Source: Paraburkholderia sprentiae WSM5005
GTDB lineage: Bacteria > Pseudomonadota > Gammaproteobacteria > Burkholderiales > Burkholderiaceae
Direction of reading: 5' to 3'
Assembly (NCBI RefSeq): GCF_001865575.2
Contig: NZ_CP017565.2
Coordinates: 423,802 to 487,801 of the forward strand
Length of the DNA stretch: 64,000 nt
The translations under genes and the position numbers were made by a program. A model generated the notes under the pieces. It searched no databases and was not told the DNA's origin. It saw only the letters and a list, made by a program, of their open reading frames with translations. Positions within the stretch are counted from its first letter, which is position 1. Each line of letters begins with the position of its first letter. This document shows positions 1 through 9,234 of the stretch, piece after piece.

Positions 1-1
1 T

Positions 2-259
2 ATGTTCCAGAGCCGAGACGGTGGAAGCAGCTGGACATCAGTGACGTCGGATGCGAAGAGCTCGATTACGGATCTGGTTGCGACTAGTGACGGTTTGCTG
101 GGCATTGGACTCGACGGGCTGGTGATGAAGCAGAAATCAGGCGATGGAAAGTTCGAGATTTCTCGACGCGAGGATCGTGCGACGTTGACCGCGGCCTTGG
201 TTAATGGTGGGGGAAAGGTGATTTTATTCGCGCACGAAGGCGTGTTGGCAGCGCGGTGA
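2..259 (+). CDS. C-terminal end of a YCF48/BNR-repeat-like protein (5' end outside window)
   Basis: The frame is open from the window edge to the TGA at 257-259, so the ATG at position 2 is probably internal and the gene starts upstream. The visible 85 residues contain an Asp-box (SRDGGSSW), the S-x-D-x-G-x-x-W turn of BNR/YCF48 beta-propeller repeats, followed by short hydrophobic beta-strand-like blocks. In proteobacteria such proteins are often periplasmic and sit beside RND-type transporter genes, but no such neighbour is visible here. The family call rests on one repeat motif. Confidence 0.55.
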   Translation: MFQSRDGGSSWTSVTSDAKSSITDLVATSDGLLGIGLDGLVMKQKSGDGKFEISRREDRATLTAALVNGGGKVILFAHEGVLAAR

Positions 260-578
260 GCCAGTGATTTCTGCGTCGCTTAAACACAAATACATTGCAG
301 TGCTGGGTGGCCTTTGACTCGCTCGAGGTGTTCATGAGGTGTGAGCGAGTCCATTTCTGCATTTAGAGTCGTGGCATCTATGGCTCTAACCATCGGCGCG
401 CTTCTGGCGCTCTCGTTTTCGGTTCAATTGAAGCACGACGGTCCGTTGGTAGTGGAGACAAGATGAAGAACGCAAGTCGTTGCGCACGACACCGAAGCGT
501 TGCTGTTGCCTTGCCTGTCGGCCTCATGCGCGCCGCAATTGAAGCGACATCACCCCGGGAGATGCTGCTGCGGCTCCC
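260..578. other. Intergenic stretch with one doubtful 41-codon frame
   Basis: No convincing gene. A GTG-initiated frame at 341-466 (+) encodes 41 residues with a hydrophobic middle (ALTIGALLALSFSV), like a signal or membrane segment, and could be a remnant of a membrane protein gene. A second ATG frame begins at 463. Neither has a persuasive ribosome binding site. Confidence 0.3.
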
Positions 579-950
579 ATGGCGTCGACATCATGTCACA
601 CTTTGACGATCAAGATTACGGGAGCGAAGCCAGGGCAACAGATCACTGTGCTGAACAATGGGCGTCCCGTGACTATCGCCGTTGCACCGAGTGACCGCGC
701 GATGCCCTTGTCGAAGAGCGAATCGGTCCAGGCTGGTACCGACTATAACGCGACGCTGCAATCGGCATGGCACGGTACAAGTCTTAAAGACGGCGCCTAT
801 TGTTACGTGCGCAAAGGACAGGGTATCGCAAATGATGATGTGAGCATCAGGTTCCAGTGCGGGCCTGCCCCGAGCTCCATTGTCCTGTCCGGGGGGTGCA
901 ATACGGTCAATCGTATAGGAACTGGTCATTGGCGTATCCAACTGTCGTAA
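579..950 (+). pseudogene. Small secreted-protein-like frame with lost 5' end
   Basis: The 123-residue frame looks like the mature part of an exported protein: a beta-rich sequence with several cysteines and no charged amphipathic helices. In this frame a TGA at 540-542 cuts off any longer N-terminus. A hydrophobic, cysteine-containing stretch that could be the missing lipoprotein signal lies upstream in a different frame. This suggests a frameshifted lipoprotein gene. I do not recognise the family. It could also be a spurious frame in decayed DNA. Confidence 0.3.
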
Positions 951-1128
951 ATGGAGAGCTTTTCTACGAGGCACTGTCAAAGGGAGCCCGTCGATTGATA
1001 CGATGGCAATGTTGGGGACTCTGTTCGACGGCAGGGCGATGCATTCGACTAGGGATATCGGTACCGCCGAGCATCGGAAAGCGAGCATGTCGCTAACAAT
1101 TAACCCACGGACAACCTCAAGGATTAAG

Positions 1129-1524
1129 ATGCGGCCTCATGTAATCTGTCACATGATCAGCTCGGTTGACGGGCGCTTGGATCTCGATCGCTGGACACCA
1201 CCGGTGGCCGGCACGCCAGATGGACTCGCTTTTCGGGTCTATGAAGGCATAGCATCCCGGTTAGGGGCGGACGCTTGGATGATTGGTCGAAATACAATGG
1301 CCGAACTGGTAACCGGACCATTTGCGAACAAAGAAATCGTAACTGAGCCGCTGCCGCGCGATACCTTCATCGCATATAAGGGGGCTGGGGGCCTTGCAAC
1401 CGTTGTAGACGCCCACGGTAAGCTTGAGTTCTCATGCAACTCCGTCAGGACCGATCGAATCTTGACCATTCTGCGATGCGGCGCAAATGCACGATCAGGG
1501 ACACGGTCTGCACGCCAGCTGTGA
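1129..1524 (+). pseudogene. RibD C-terminal-domain (dihydrofolate-reductase-like) protein, truncated
   Basis: The start at 1129 has an AAGGA box five bases upstream; an in-frame ATG at 1087 is the alternative. The product begins MRPHVICHMISSVDGRL, the typical N-terminus of stand-alone RibD_C/pyrimidine-reductase-like oxidoreductases, and keeps the GADAWMIGRNTMAE block. The family is normally about 230 residues. Here recognisable sequence stops near residue 110 (about 1460) and the frame then runs into DNA that encodes the opposite-strand protein at 1445-1738. The gene has lost its 3' half and is probably inactive. Confidence 0.65.
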
Positions 1525-1738
1525 GCGTGAGTGCGAAGTGTCCGACGTCGCCCGGCGCGGCTGGAAGATATGCGCGCAGCGACGGCCGCAGTGAAAGGCG
1601 CCGGGCGCGGGCGATTAACTGGCTGCGGCTCATGCCGGGCCAGCAATCAGCTACGAACTGGCGCACGGTGGCGGGCAGTGACTCGGGGACGACGTCGCCG
1701 GGCAACGCCAGGGCAACGAGTTCAAATGCATCAGCCAT
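1445..1738 (-). CDS. Small hypothetical protein, LALP/CWPGMSR family (copy 1)
   Basis: The ATG at 1738 is preceded by a strong GGAGAAGGAG ribosome binding site, which fixes the start. The 97-residue product begins MADAFELVALALPGD and carries PESLP and CWPGMSRSQL blocks. A second copy with the same blocks is encoded at 56975-57316, so the family is real and duplicated on this replicon. No function is recognisable; the small helical, arginine-rich sequence would fit a regulator or DNA-binding protein, but that is a guess. Its C-terminus overlaps the truncated RibD-like gene tail to tail and may itself be altered. Confidence 0.6.
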   Translation of the reverse strand: MADAFELVALALPGDVVPESLPATVRQFVADCWPGMSRSQLIARARRLSLRPSLRAYLPAAPGDVGHFALTLTAGVQTVSLIVHLRRIAEWSRFDRS

Positions 1739-1927
1739 CGTGGGACAGCGCTCCTTCTCCAACTTCGTGCGAAGCAGACCGGCGAACACTGCTGCCCGCG
1801 AGCTCAGGAGCCCGTATCTGCCATCGGGTTCGATCTTGCCACAAGTCGCGACAGGAATACCTCCGGTATCCATGCCCGACCATTCACTATGGTTTGCACC
1901 ACCGCCTTGATGTTGCAGGAGGCGCCA

Positions 1928-2733
1928 ATGCTGCAATCGCTTGCTGACTCCGTGCACGACCGTGCCCCGCGATGGACGACGGCAACAGGATCGAGGCGTT
2001 ACCCGACATCGCGACCTGATCGGGACGTGGCAATAATGCTAGCCTTCCATCTGGCGAGCGCATGCGACGTGACGAACCAGATCCGAAAGTTGCAACGGGC
2101 AAAAGGTGAGCTAGAACCAGGTGCATTCTTCACCAAAGGATCGCTCACCATGCAAATGCAAAGCTGGGTAGGAACGATTGAGCATGAATGGCATCAGTTG
2201 CGCCGCGCCGACCCTACCCTGAATGTTGAAAAGTTTTCCCGTCACGTCATTGCAGCAAACAGGACTGGCTTCCTGTCGCCCGAGTCGCTTGCCGCCATCG
2301 CCAATGCTTTTCTCACCAGCACGCTCAATCGTGCGCCGCACCTGGGCCGCTGGTTGCTCGAGCGCATCGGCGCGAACCGGCATCCAGCCTAGCGGATGGC
2401 AATGGCCATTTCTCGTCACACCAACGGGAGGCGAGGCGGACCTTGAGAGAGGTAATGCGATCTTTGACGATGTGATGAAGGATGAGACCGCGGACGGCCA
2501 TCTTCGCGGCATGGCCGCCGCCGCGCTGGCCGATAGCGCACGGCTCGGGGGGGGGCGTGCAGGCGGATGTGAGCCGCGCGCTCTCGCTCTATGAGCAGGC
2601 GATCAAACTGGGACACAAGGCCTCAGCACACAATCTCGGGCTGTTCTGGGAGGGCGCATGGGGGTGCAGAAGACAACAGCGTTATCCCGGACCGCACGAA
2701 GGCCATACAGAGCTATCGGCGCGGTGGAGATGA
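1928..2733 (+). pseudogene. Sel1/TPR-type repeat protein gene broken by frameshifts
   Basis: An AGGAGG box sits six bases before the ATG at 1928. The first frame (to 2392) gives 154 residues without a recognised domain. The reading then continues in a second frame (residues DLERGNAIFDDVMKDE) until a run of nine G at 2547-2555, after which a third frame gives a Sel1-like helix pair (SRALSLYEQAIKLGHKASAH). The pieces read as one protein if one shift near 2380-2420 and one in the G tract are corrected. A G9 tract is a slippage hotspot, so the second shift could be phase variation or a sequencing error. Confidence 0.5.
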
Positions 2734-2739
2734 CATACG

Positions 2740-3266
2740 TTGCCAACGCCGTCTGGCAGCGCTGCGGTGAAGCAGCCCTACCGTCTGCCAGTCGAGCCGG
2801 GGGAGAGGTTAAGAGGTGCAAACGCGTTGGGCGTGGTCGCAGATATGCGCCGGCAGGCAAACTGATGCCGCATTCGCCGGCGCCCGAATTGAACCCGTCA
2901 GATCCGTGTGTCGTCAGAACCTCACGCTTCGCCAGGCGCATTCGTAATGACACAAAGCACTATCGGCGCCCTCCCCCTGGGACGTGCATTAGGGATTGGC
3001 GACATCTGGCACCCGACGGACGCTCCCGTCAATGGCTACCGGCGAGGTAACGGAGAAAAGACTCGCCGTGCTTCGTGATGCGGGGGCGCGCATCGTTCGA
3101 ATGCAGATCCTCGCGAAATGCAAGTTGAAGGGATCACGGCGTCAATTGACGAGCAGGCTTTCCTGATCGATACCAGCGATGCGATTCAGCAAACGAGCTG
3201 CGTACGCTTCCGTAGCACTTCGGAGGTCAACAGGCTCATGCGTCGTCGGCGATGTGAGCGCGTATA
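2740..3266 (+). pseudogene. Decayed coding remnant, possibly an oxidoreductase N-terminus
   Basis: From the ATG at 2947 a frame reads MTQSTIGALPLGRALGIGD and is broken after about 40 codons. The sense appears to continue in the next frame as RLAVLRDAGARIVRMQILA and then in a third (ITASIDEQAFLIDTSDAIQ). The alternation of protein-like pieces across frames suggests a pseudogene with several small indels. The LGIGDIWHP start is reminiscent of luciferase-like monooxygenases but is too short to assign. The rest of 2740-2946 shows nothing. Confidence 0.3.
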
Positions 3267-3644
3267 ATGCCTGGCAATCGGAATCATTTCGACCTGAAGA
3301 AATCCGGCCAGACTTTTCCGCGGCTGACTGCGCAAGTGGCCCCTTTTTTCCTGACCACCGACGGATCAACCGCCGGCGGGAGCCTTTGCGCTGAACGTGA
3401 TAGCGCCGGCGAATCGATCTTCCATCGCCTGCCTGATATTGGAAAGTTTTCTTTTGACCGGTGGAAGGGAGACTATGCGTTGCTTTACAGGTCGAGCTTA
3501 ACCAGATCGCGACTGGAAAATGCCGACACTGACCAATACCGCGCTATGTTTGGTTCCCCGCGTACGTTTTCGCCCGACGGCGTCGTTGACGCGTCCAATG
3601 CCAGCATCGCCTCATTTATAATCAAACGGTCAGCAAACCAATGA
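3267..3644 (+). CDS. Hypothetical protein, doubtful
   Basis: A 125-codon frame ends five bases before the next gene. I see no domain, no membrane segment and no good ribosome binding site. It would be the only candidate gene between the decayed region and the HTH-repeat protein gene. It may be chance. Confidence 0.25.
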   Translation: MPGNRNHFDLKKSGQTFPRLTAQVAPFFLTTDGSTAGGSLCAERDSAGESIFHRLPDIGKFSFDRWKGDYALLYRSSLTRSRLENADTDQYRAMFGSPRTFSPDGVVDASNASIASFIIKRSANQ

Positions 3645-3663
3645 TCGCATGGAGCCCTACTAT

Positions 3664-5049
3664 ATGAGTCAACCCCGCGGACGAGATGCGGGATCTCGGG
3701 ACAGCGGCCAGCGCCAACCTCGTCACGTGAAGAAATCTCAGTCCAACCGGCAGAGACAACCGTACGTGAATGCACCTGCTCGAGACTCCGCCCAGACTGC
3801 CTCCATTTTCAAAAGCCGATCGTTCCAGTTCCTGATCGATACGGTGGGTGCAGAGAATATCGCCCTGGGACTTGGATCGAACATGTCGCGAGTGGCCGAA
3901 CTGACGAGGGGCGAGAGGTTCACGCCTGAGACCGCCTTTCACATGGAAACCACGCTTGGGTTGCCTCACGGTTTCTTTGACCAGCCCAATCCTGCGCTCG
4001 CGGCCGAAACCATTGCCCGCCTGAAATCACCGCTCGACTTCGTTCAAACAGACGACGAACCGGAAGCAGTGTCGGAAACACCCATGCCGGCGTCCGCCCT
4101 GAACGGCGGCCAGCAATCATTTCTTAAAGATAGTCTGTCCGAGGAAGCGCAAATGCCGAAGAAAGCAACGGGCGGGTCGCCCAGAGCTGTCAGGAACCGT
4201 CGAAGTCAGATGGCCGAGCCGCATACCCCTCATGCGCCGCGAAAAGGTTTGCCCTCGAAACACAGGACATCTCCTGGAACAACCCAACAGCAAGGGCTGG
4301 CATTAGACGACAGGGCCTCGGTAGAGAACATTCGACGCGCTAATCTCCATATTCTCACGGGTCGCAACGGATCGAAAGCAAAACTTGGTGTAGTCATGGC
4401 GATGAGCGGATCCAACATGGCCCATCGGCTATATGGCAAGAAACGCATGGACGATGTCGAAGCCAACCGCTTCACCGAGCGACTTGGTTTGCCAACTGGC
4501 TGGCTGGACACGCCGCGCTCCGAAGCTGACATTCCAGAGGCGGTGTCGCGTCTGCTTACGCCTGCTTCGCGCGGTCGTGCATCCGTTGAACAGCATGAGC
4601 CGCTCGCGGCCGCGACGAAGGATGGCGTGCCAGTGAACCCCGCACAAGTGAAGGCGCACACTGGGCGCGTGCGGGCAGCGGGCCGGACCGGTCCGGACAG
4701 CCCCTCTCCTGTTTCGGCGGATGTCGCCGGAGCGAAAGAAACGATCGTCGTCAGCCCACAGGATCATGTCAGTGCTGCCCCCGACGAGCTTGCGGGTGGC
4801 TCGCCAGAAGAAAGTGATAGCGAACTCCCGGCAGCCACACCGGCGACCTCTGAGTCGCTCCCGGCCGCCGCACCACCGCAGCGCAGTCCGGCGCTGCTCT
4901 CCTTCGCTTCCGTGACCAGCCTGGATAATCTTCACGGTATCGAACCGATCGCGGAAGCCTTGATCAAGACGCTGGCAGGTAAAGCACGCACGGGTCGACT
5001 GGACGAACTGAAGGCGCTGGAACTTCTGCAGCAGGCAGTCCTGTTGTGA
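3664..5049 (+). CDS. Protein with two related putative HTH segments
   Basis: The preferred start is ATG 3664 (GGAG nine bases upstream); ATG 3649 in the same frame would add five residues. The product (about 461 aa) has two similar segments of about 55 residues, near residues 50-110 and 220-290. Each contains an 'N-M-x-x-(R/L)' helix, a basic G-(E/K)-(R/K) turn and a second helix ending in GLP-x-G-(F/W)-(F/L)-D (GLPHGFFDQP and GLPTGWLDTP). This is the pattern of a Cro/XRE-like HTH and suggests a duplicated DNA-binding domain. The linkers are Pro/Ala/Ser-rich and likely disordered, and the C-terminal 35 residues form a predicted helix. It is soluble with no signal peptide. It sits tail to tail with rpoD. 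The HTH reading is inference from pattern alone. Confidence 0.65.
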   Translation: MSQPRGRDAGSRDSGQRQPRHVKKSQSNRQRQPYVNAPARDSAQTASIFKSRSFQFLIDTVGAENIALGLGSNMSRVAELTRGERFTPETAFHMETTLGLPHGFFDQPNPALAAETIARLKSPLDFVQTDDEPEAVSETPMPASALNGGQQSFLKDSLSEEAQMPKKATGGSPRAVRNRRSQMAEPHTPHAPRKGLPSKHRTSPGTTQQQGLALDDRASVENIRRANLHILTGRNGSKAKLGVVMAMSGSNMAHRLYGKKRMDDVEANRFTERLGLPTGWLDTPRSEADIPEAVSRLLTPASRGRASVEQHEPLAAATKDGVPVNPAQVKAHTGRVRAAGRTGPDSPSPVSADVAGAKETIVVSPQDHVSAAPDELAGGSPEESDSELPAATPATSESLPAAAPPQRSPALLSFASVTSLDNLHGIEPIAEALIKTLAGKARTGRLDELKALELLQQAVLL

Positions 5050-5209
5050 GTCGGTAGCGTGCCACGACCCACTGTGCAATGACGCATGAAGCGCATCGAG
5101 GTAACCCGGCCCCGGTGCGCGCCAGGAATCGTCCTGTTCCTGATCGACGGTCGACTGCGAACCCGGTCCTCAAAGACAGCGCAACGCGCCGACGGCCCCG
5201 GCCCGTGGC

Positions 5210-7213
5210 TCAATGGTCGAGAAATTGCCGTAGCTTGCCGGCTCGAGCCGGGTGCATCAGTTTTCGCATCGCCTTGCTTTCGATCTGCCGGATCCGTTCG
5301 CGCGTCAGGTCAAATTGTTTGCCGAGTTCCTCAAGCGTATGGTCGGACGTGGTATCGATTCCGAAACGCATCCGTAGCACCTTCGCTTCACGGGGCGACA
5401 GCGCATCGAGCGCCTCATCGATCGCTGCGCGCAGGTTCGCATGCACGGCCGCGTCCGCGGGCGATGTCGCCATTGGATCTTCGATCATATCGCCAAGCGT
5501 CGCGTCGGCGTCCTCCCCCACGGGCGTCTCGAGCGACGCCGGTTGCCTGGCGACCTTCAATATGCCGCGAATCTTCTCTTCCGGCAGTTCCATGCGCTGC
5601 GCAAGCGCCGCAGGATCAGCCTCGCGTCCGGTCTGCTGCAGAATCTCGCGCGAGATCCGGTTGAGCTTGTTAATTGACTCGATCATATGCACTGGCACGC
5701 GAATCGTGCGCGCCTGATCGGCAAGCGAACGCGTGACGGCTTGCCGCACCCACCACGTTGCATAGGTCGAGAACTTCCAGCCGCGTCGATATTCGAATTT
5801 GTCGACGGCTTTCATCAAGCCGATATTGCCTTCCTGAATCAGATCCAGAAAATGCATGCCGCGGTTCACGTACTTTTTCGCGATGGAGATCACAAGACGC
5901 AGGTTCGCCTCGATCATCTCGCGCTTCGCCTGCCGCATTTTCGACTCGGCCGCCATCATCTGCCGGTTGATCTTTTTCAACTCTTGCAGCGGCAGCCCGG
6001 CGTTCGCTTCGATATCGATCAGCTTCTCCTGTTCGGCCTGAATCGCAGGCAGACTGCGTTCGAGCGCGGCGCCGTACTGGCGCGACCGCGCGGCCATCCT
6101 TTCGGTCCACCCAAGATCGGTTTCGTGCCCCGGGAACGACTCAACGAACTTCTCGCGCGGCATCCCGCACCGGTCAACGGCAATCTGTAAAATGCGCCGC
6201 TCGACCGCTCGCACCTGTGCGACCTGTTGCTGCACGTCGGCGCACAGCCGGTCGATGGTTCGCGCCGTGAAGCGGATGGGCGCCATCTCGCGTCGGATCG
6301 CTTCACACACGCGTGCGAAGCTTGCGTGGCCCTTGCCTTGCGCGGCGCCGGCATGCGGGATCTGATCGAACAACTCGCGCACTCGCGCAAATATCGCGAG
6401 ACTGTCGCTCGTGAGCTGTTTCAGACGCGCCTCGTTCGCCTTCGCCGAATCCCCCTCCCCGATCTCACTGTCCTCATCTCCCTGCTCGTCGTCGCCATCG
6501 GCGGTATCCGCGTCAACATCCGGTGTTTCAGCCGGGTCCGACACTGACAGCTCGGCCGCTGCAATGTCTTCATTGAGACCGTCGACCACTTCGTCGATGC
6601 GCAGTTCACCGGTCCCGATCTGCTCTACACTCGAAAGGATCGTGGAGACAGTCGCCGGGCAGGCGGCAATTGCCTGGATCATTTCGTGAAGACCATCTTC
6701 GATGCGCTTCGCAATCTCAACCTCGCCCGCGCGAGTCAACAATCCGGTCGCGCCCATTTCACGCATATACATACGCACGGGATCGGTCGTGCGCCCGAAT
6801 TCAGAATCGACGGTGGAAAGAGCGACTTCCGCTTCCTCGTCGGCCTGGTCGTCCGACACGGCTGCCGGCGCAGCGTCGTTCAGGAGCAACGTCTCCGCGT
6901 CGGGCACCTGCTCGTAGACCGCTACGCCCATGTCATTGAAGGTGCTGACAATGGTCTCGATTGCAACGGTCTGCGCGAAGTTGTCCGGCAGGTGATCATT
7001 GATTTCGGCGTGAGTCAGGTAGCCGCGCTCTTTTCCTAACTGGATGAGCGCGCGCATCTGACGCTGCCGCTCTTCGTCCTGCAACACCGTGGACACTGCG
7101 TCCGTCGGTAGCACGGCTGCGGCGGCCCTGGCCTTCGATGCGCGCCGAGCCGAAACATTCGGTGCGGATGCGGCTGTTTCCGGTCCGGAATCTTCCCGAT
7201 CAAAAGTTGCCAT
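5210..7213 (-). CDS. rpoD: RNA polymerase primary sigma factor RpoD (sigma-70), extra copy
   Basis: The product has 667 residues, the normal size of a group 1 sigma factor. The N-terminal region 1.1 is present, region 1.2 begins near residue 142 ([12 protein letters not shown]), then come an acidic non-conserved insert (about 210-255), region 2 from about 432 ([31 protein letters not shown]), the -10 recognition helix ([18 protein letters not shown], about 490-507), region 3, and region 4 from 605 with the -35 HTH ([17 protein letters not shown]). All DNA-contacting motifs look canonical, so it should read ordinary sigma-70 promoters. ATG 7213 has a GAGGAG box. No frameshift is visible. Lying among decayed genes on a parAB/iteron replicon, it is more likely a second copy than the sole housekeeping gene. 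An essential gene on a chromid is the alternative. Confidence 0.93.
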   Translation of the reverse strand: MATFDREDSGPETAASAPNVSARRASKARAAAAVLPTDAVSTVLQDEERQRQMRALIQLGKERGYLTHAEINDHLPDNFAQTVAIETIVSTFNDMGVAVYEQVPDAETLLLNDAAPAAVSDDQADEEAEVALSTVDSEFGRTTDPVRMYMREMGATGLLTRAGEVEIAKRIEDGLHEMIQAIAACPATVSTILSSVEQIGTGELRIDEVVDGLNEDIAAAELSVSDPAETPDVDADTADGDDEQGDEDSEIGEGDSAKANEARLKQLTSDSLAIFARVRELFDQIPHAGAAQGKGHASFARVCEAIRREMAPIRFTARTIDRLCADVQQQVAQVRAVERRILQIAVDRCGMPREKFVESFPGHETDLGWTERMAARSRQYGAALERSLPAIQAEQEKLIDIEANAGLPLQELKKINRQMMAAESKMRQAKREMIEANLRLVISIAKKYVNRGMHFLDLIQEGNIGLMKAVDKFEYRRGWKFSTYATWWVRQAVTRSLADQARTIRVPVHMIESINKLNRISREILQQTGREADPAALAQRMELPEEKIRGILKVARQPASLETPVGEDADATLGDMIEDPMATSPADAAVHANLRAAIDEALDALSPREAKVLRMRFGIDTTSDHTLEELGKQFDLTRERIRQIESKAMRKLMHPARAGKLRQFLDH

Positions 7214-7399
7214 ACATTCTCCTCGGACAGGTTTGCTCGGCGAAAGCGAGACCCGGCAGCCAGCGCACGGCGGCCGGCGAGGCGCACACGTTCACGGAGG
7301 CAGGCGGCCACCAGTTGTAGGATCGCAGCGAGCAAGAGACGCGGCCTGCCGACAGGCGCGGGCCGGTTGAAATAGAGCACAAGAAAACCACTGCCTAAA

Positions 7400-7405
7400 A
7401 TTATA
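7400..7405 (-). promoter_or_regulatory. Possible -10 box for rpoD
   Basis: On the minus strand the sequence reads TATAAT, a perfect sigma-70 -10 hexamer, about 190 bp upstream of the rpoD start. No good -35 box (TTGACA-like) is visible at 16-18 bp. It lies in the short AT-richer gap between rpoD and the decayed malonate genes. Confidence 0.35.
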
Positions 7406-7453
7406 GCACCAGTTGCTGCAGTGCACCACTGAAGCGCACTTTGCCGGCCCGAG

Positions 7454-7783
7454 ATGCTTTCTGCGCAAGCAGGCCTTGCCAGGCGCTCGTCGCGCTATGG
7501 GCGGGGGCAGCGTATTGTCCTCGCGGCTGCCGCTGTGCACGGCAAGGGACTGCTGCCCAAGGAAACCGAAGCCGGCGTGGGGTTCTGGGGCGCGATGTAC
7601 ATCCCAGTCGTGGTGGCAATGGCCGCCAATCAGAACGTCGTGGCCGCGCTCAAGGGCGGACCCGTCGCGCTGCTGTCGGCGCTGGGCGCGGCAGCTGTCT
7701 GCGCAGGCTGCATCGCCGTTCTGTCTCGCACCGGTCACGACAGCAAGTCGTTCGTGAACGTTCCGCACCTCGAAGAAATCTGA
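7454..7783 (+). pseudogene. madL: Malonate transporter subunit MadL, N-terminally truncated
   Basis: From about 7543 the frame matches the second half of MadL: KGLLPKETEAGVGFWGAMYI, then VVVAMAANQNVVAALKGGP and a final hydrophobic helix. MadL is a small membrane protein of about 135 residues with four helices. The first one or two helices are replaced by unrelated sequence, so the start was lost, probably by a deletion joining this cluster to the rpoD side. Its stop is 14 bp before madM. Function is doubtful without the N-terminal helices. Confidence 0.75.
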
Positions 7784-7797
7784 AGCAAGAGTCAGCC

Positions 7798-8565
7798 ATG
7801 TTCCAAATGATCGATAAGGTTCTGATCCACAACGGCCTCGTCACGGCGTTCGCGCTGGTGGGGCTCATCATGTGGGTGTCGCCACTGACCTCGCGCAAGC
7901 TGACGTTCGGGCGCGTGCACGGCTCGGCTATCGCCATTGTGATCGGCCTCGTGCTCGCTTACTTCGCCGGCGCGTTCACTGGAGGACAAAAAGGTCTGGC
8001 GGACCTGCCGTTCTTCACCGGCGTCGGCCTGATGGGTGGCGCGATGCTGCGGGACTTTGCCATCGTCGCAACCGCCTTCGAGGTGCAGGCGACCGAAGCG
8101 CGAAAGGCCGGGATGATCGGCGTGGTGTCGCTGCTGCTCGGGACCGTGCTGCCTTTCATCGTCGGCGCAAGCATCGCGCATGCGTTCGGCTACACGGATG
8201 CAGTCAGCATGACCACGATCGGCGCCGGCGCCGTCACGTACATCGTGGGACCGGTGACGGGCGCGGCGATCGGCGCAAGCTCGGATGTGATCGCGCTTAG
8301 CATCGCAACCGGTCTGATCAAGGCGATCATCGTAATGATCGGCACGCCGCTCGCAGCCGGCTTCATGGGGCAGAAGACACCGCGCTCCGCGATGATCTTC
8401 GGCGGACTGGCCGGTACCGTGAGCGGAGTCAGCGCGGGACTGGCCGCGACCGATCGGCGGCTCGTTCCCTACGGCGCGCTGATCGCGACATTCCATACGG
8501 GCGTAGGCTGCCTGCTCGGACCTTCGTTACTGCTCTTCGCGACGAAGGCGCTGATGGGCGCCTGA
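7798..8565 (+). CDS. madM: Malonate transporter subunit MadM
   Basis: The 255-residue product is an almost entirely hydrophobic membrane protein with about seven to eight helices and the MadM N-terminus (MFQMIDKVLIHNGLVTAFA). MadL and MadM form the sodium-dependent malonate importer of malonate decarboxylase clusters. This gene is intact, but its partner madL is truncated and the following mdcG and mdcH are broken, so it probably no longer works as part of a system. The start lies 14 bp after madL with an AAG-rich Shine-Dalgarno region. Confidence 0.88.
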   Translation: MFQMIDKVLIHNGLVTAFALVGLIMWVSPLTSRKLTFGRVHGSAIAIVIGLVLAYFAGAFTGGQKGLADLPFFTGVGLMGGAMLRDFAIVATAFEVQATEARKAGMIGVVSLLLGTVLPFIVGASIAHAFGYTDAVSMTTIGAGAVTYIVGPVTGAAIGASSDVIALSIATGLIKAIIVMIGTPLAAGFMGQKTPRSAMIFGGLAGTVSGVSAGLAATDRRLVPYGALIATFHTGVGCLLGPSLLLFATKALMGA

Positions 8566-8583
8566 CCGGTCAGGGAGAAACCC

Positions 8584-9234
8584 CGTTCAAACGCCGATGA
8601 CGTCCCTCGCCCGCATGACCTCGTCTGAATTTCCGCGCTGGAAGGCATCCGCTCGACGTCCGAGGTGCCTGCATGGGCTTCGCCTGAATGGATGCGGATC
8701 GCGCCGGCCGTCGTGCACCGCGAGGATGTTAGAGGACGTGACGCCGTGCCGATGAGGCTTCGTGGACGCAACCGCAGCGACCGCTTCGCGGCTTTCGTAA
8801 CCCGTGATCGCATCGTGCACCGCGTGACGCCGGAGGCGCTTGTCCAGGCGCGGGCGTGGTGCTCGGCCCCAGAACTGCCGGGCCTGCCCTGCGTGCGCGC
8901 CCTCGCGTGCGTCGCGCCGGAGTTCGATCGACCAGGTTTGACGTGGGGCATAACAGGTAGCGTCGGCTTCGCCCTTGCAAGCGGCGTAAGCACGCTGCGC
9001 GAGGACAGCGACCTCGATGTCGTGTTGTGCGCCGGACATGCCTTGTCGCGCGACGCTGCACGTGACGTCCTGTCGCCGCTGAATGCCGCGCCCGCGCACA
9101 TCGACGTGCAAGCAGACACGGGGCACGGCGGCTTCGCCTTGGCAGAATGGGCTCGAGAGTCGGAACGAATCATGCTCAAGACGCGACGCGGGCCTTTGCT
9201 CGTCGCCGATCCTTGGACTACCGAAGCATCATGA
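8584..9234 (+). pseudogene. mdcG: Malonate decarboxylase holo-ACP synthase MdcG, in-frame stop
   Basis: MdcG attaches the phosphoribosyl-dephospho-CoA prosthetic group to the acyl carrier subunit of malonate decarboxylase. The frame reads RPHDLV, then TGA at 8626-8628, then ISALEGIRSTSEVPAWASP and the rest of MdcG through the nucleotidyl-transfer motif (GSVGFALASG, DSDLDVV) to 9234. The TGA occupies a position where MdcG proteins commonly have Trp, so a single TGG to TGA change explains it. An internal start could give a shortened product lacking the first 20-30 residues. Its stop overlaps the mdcH ATG. Confidence 0.75.
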
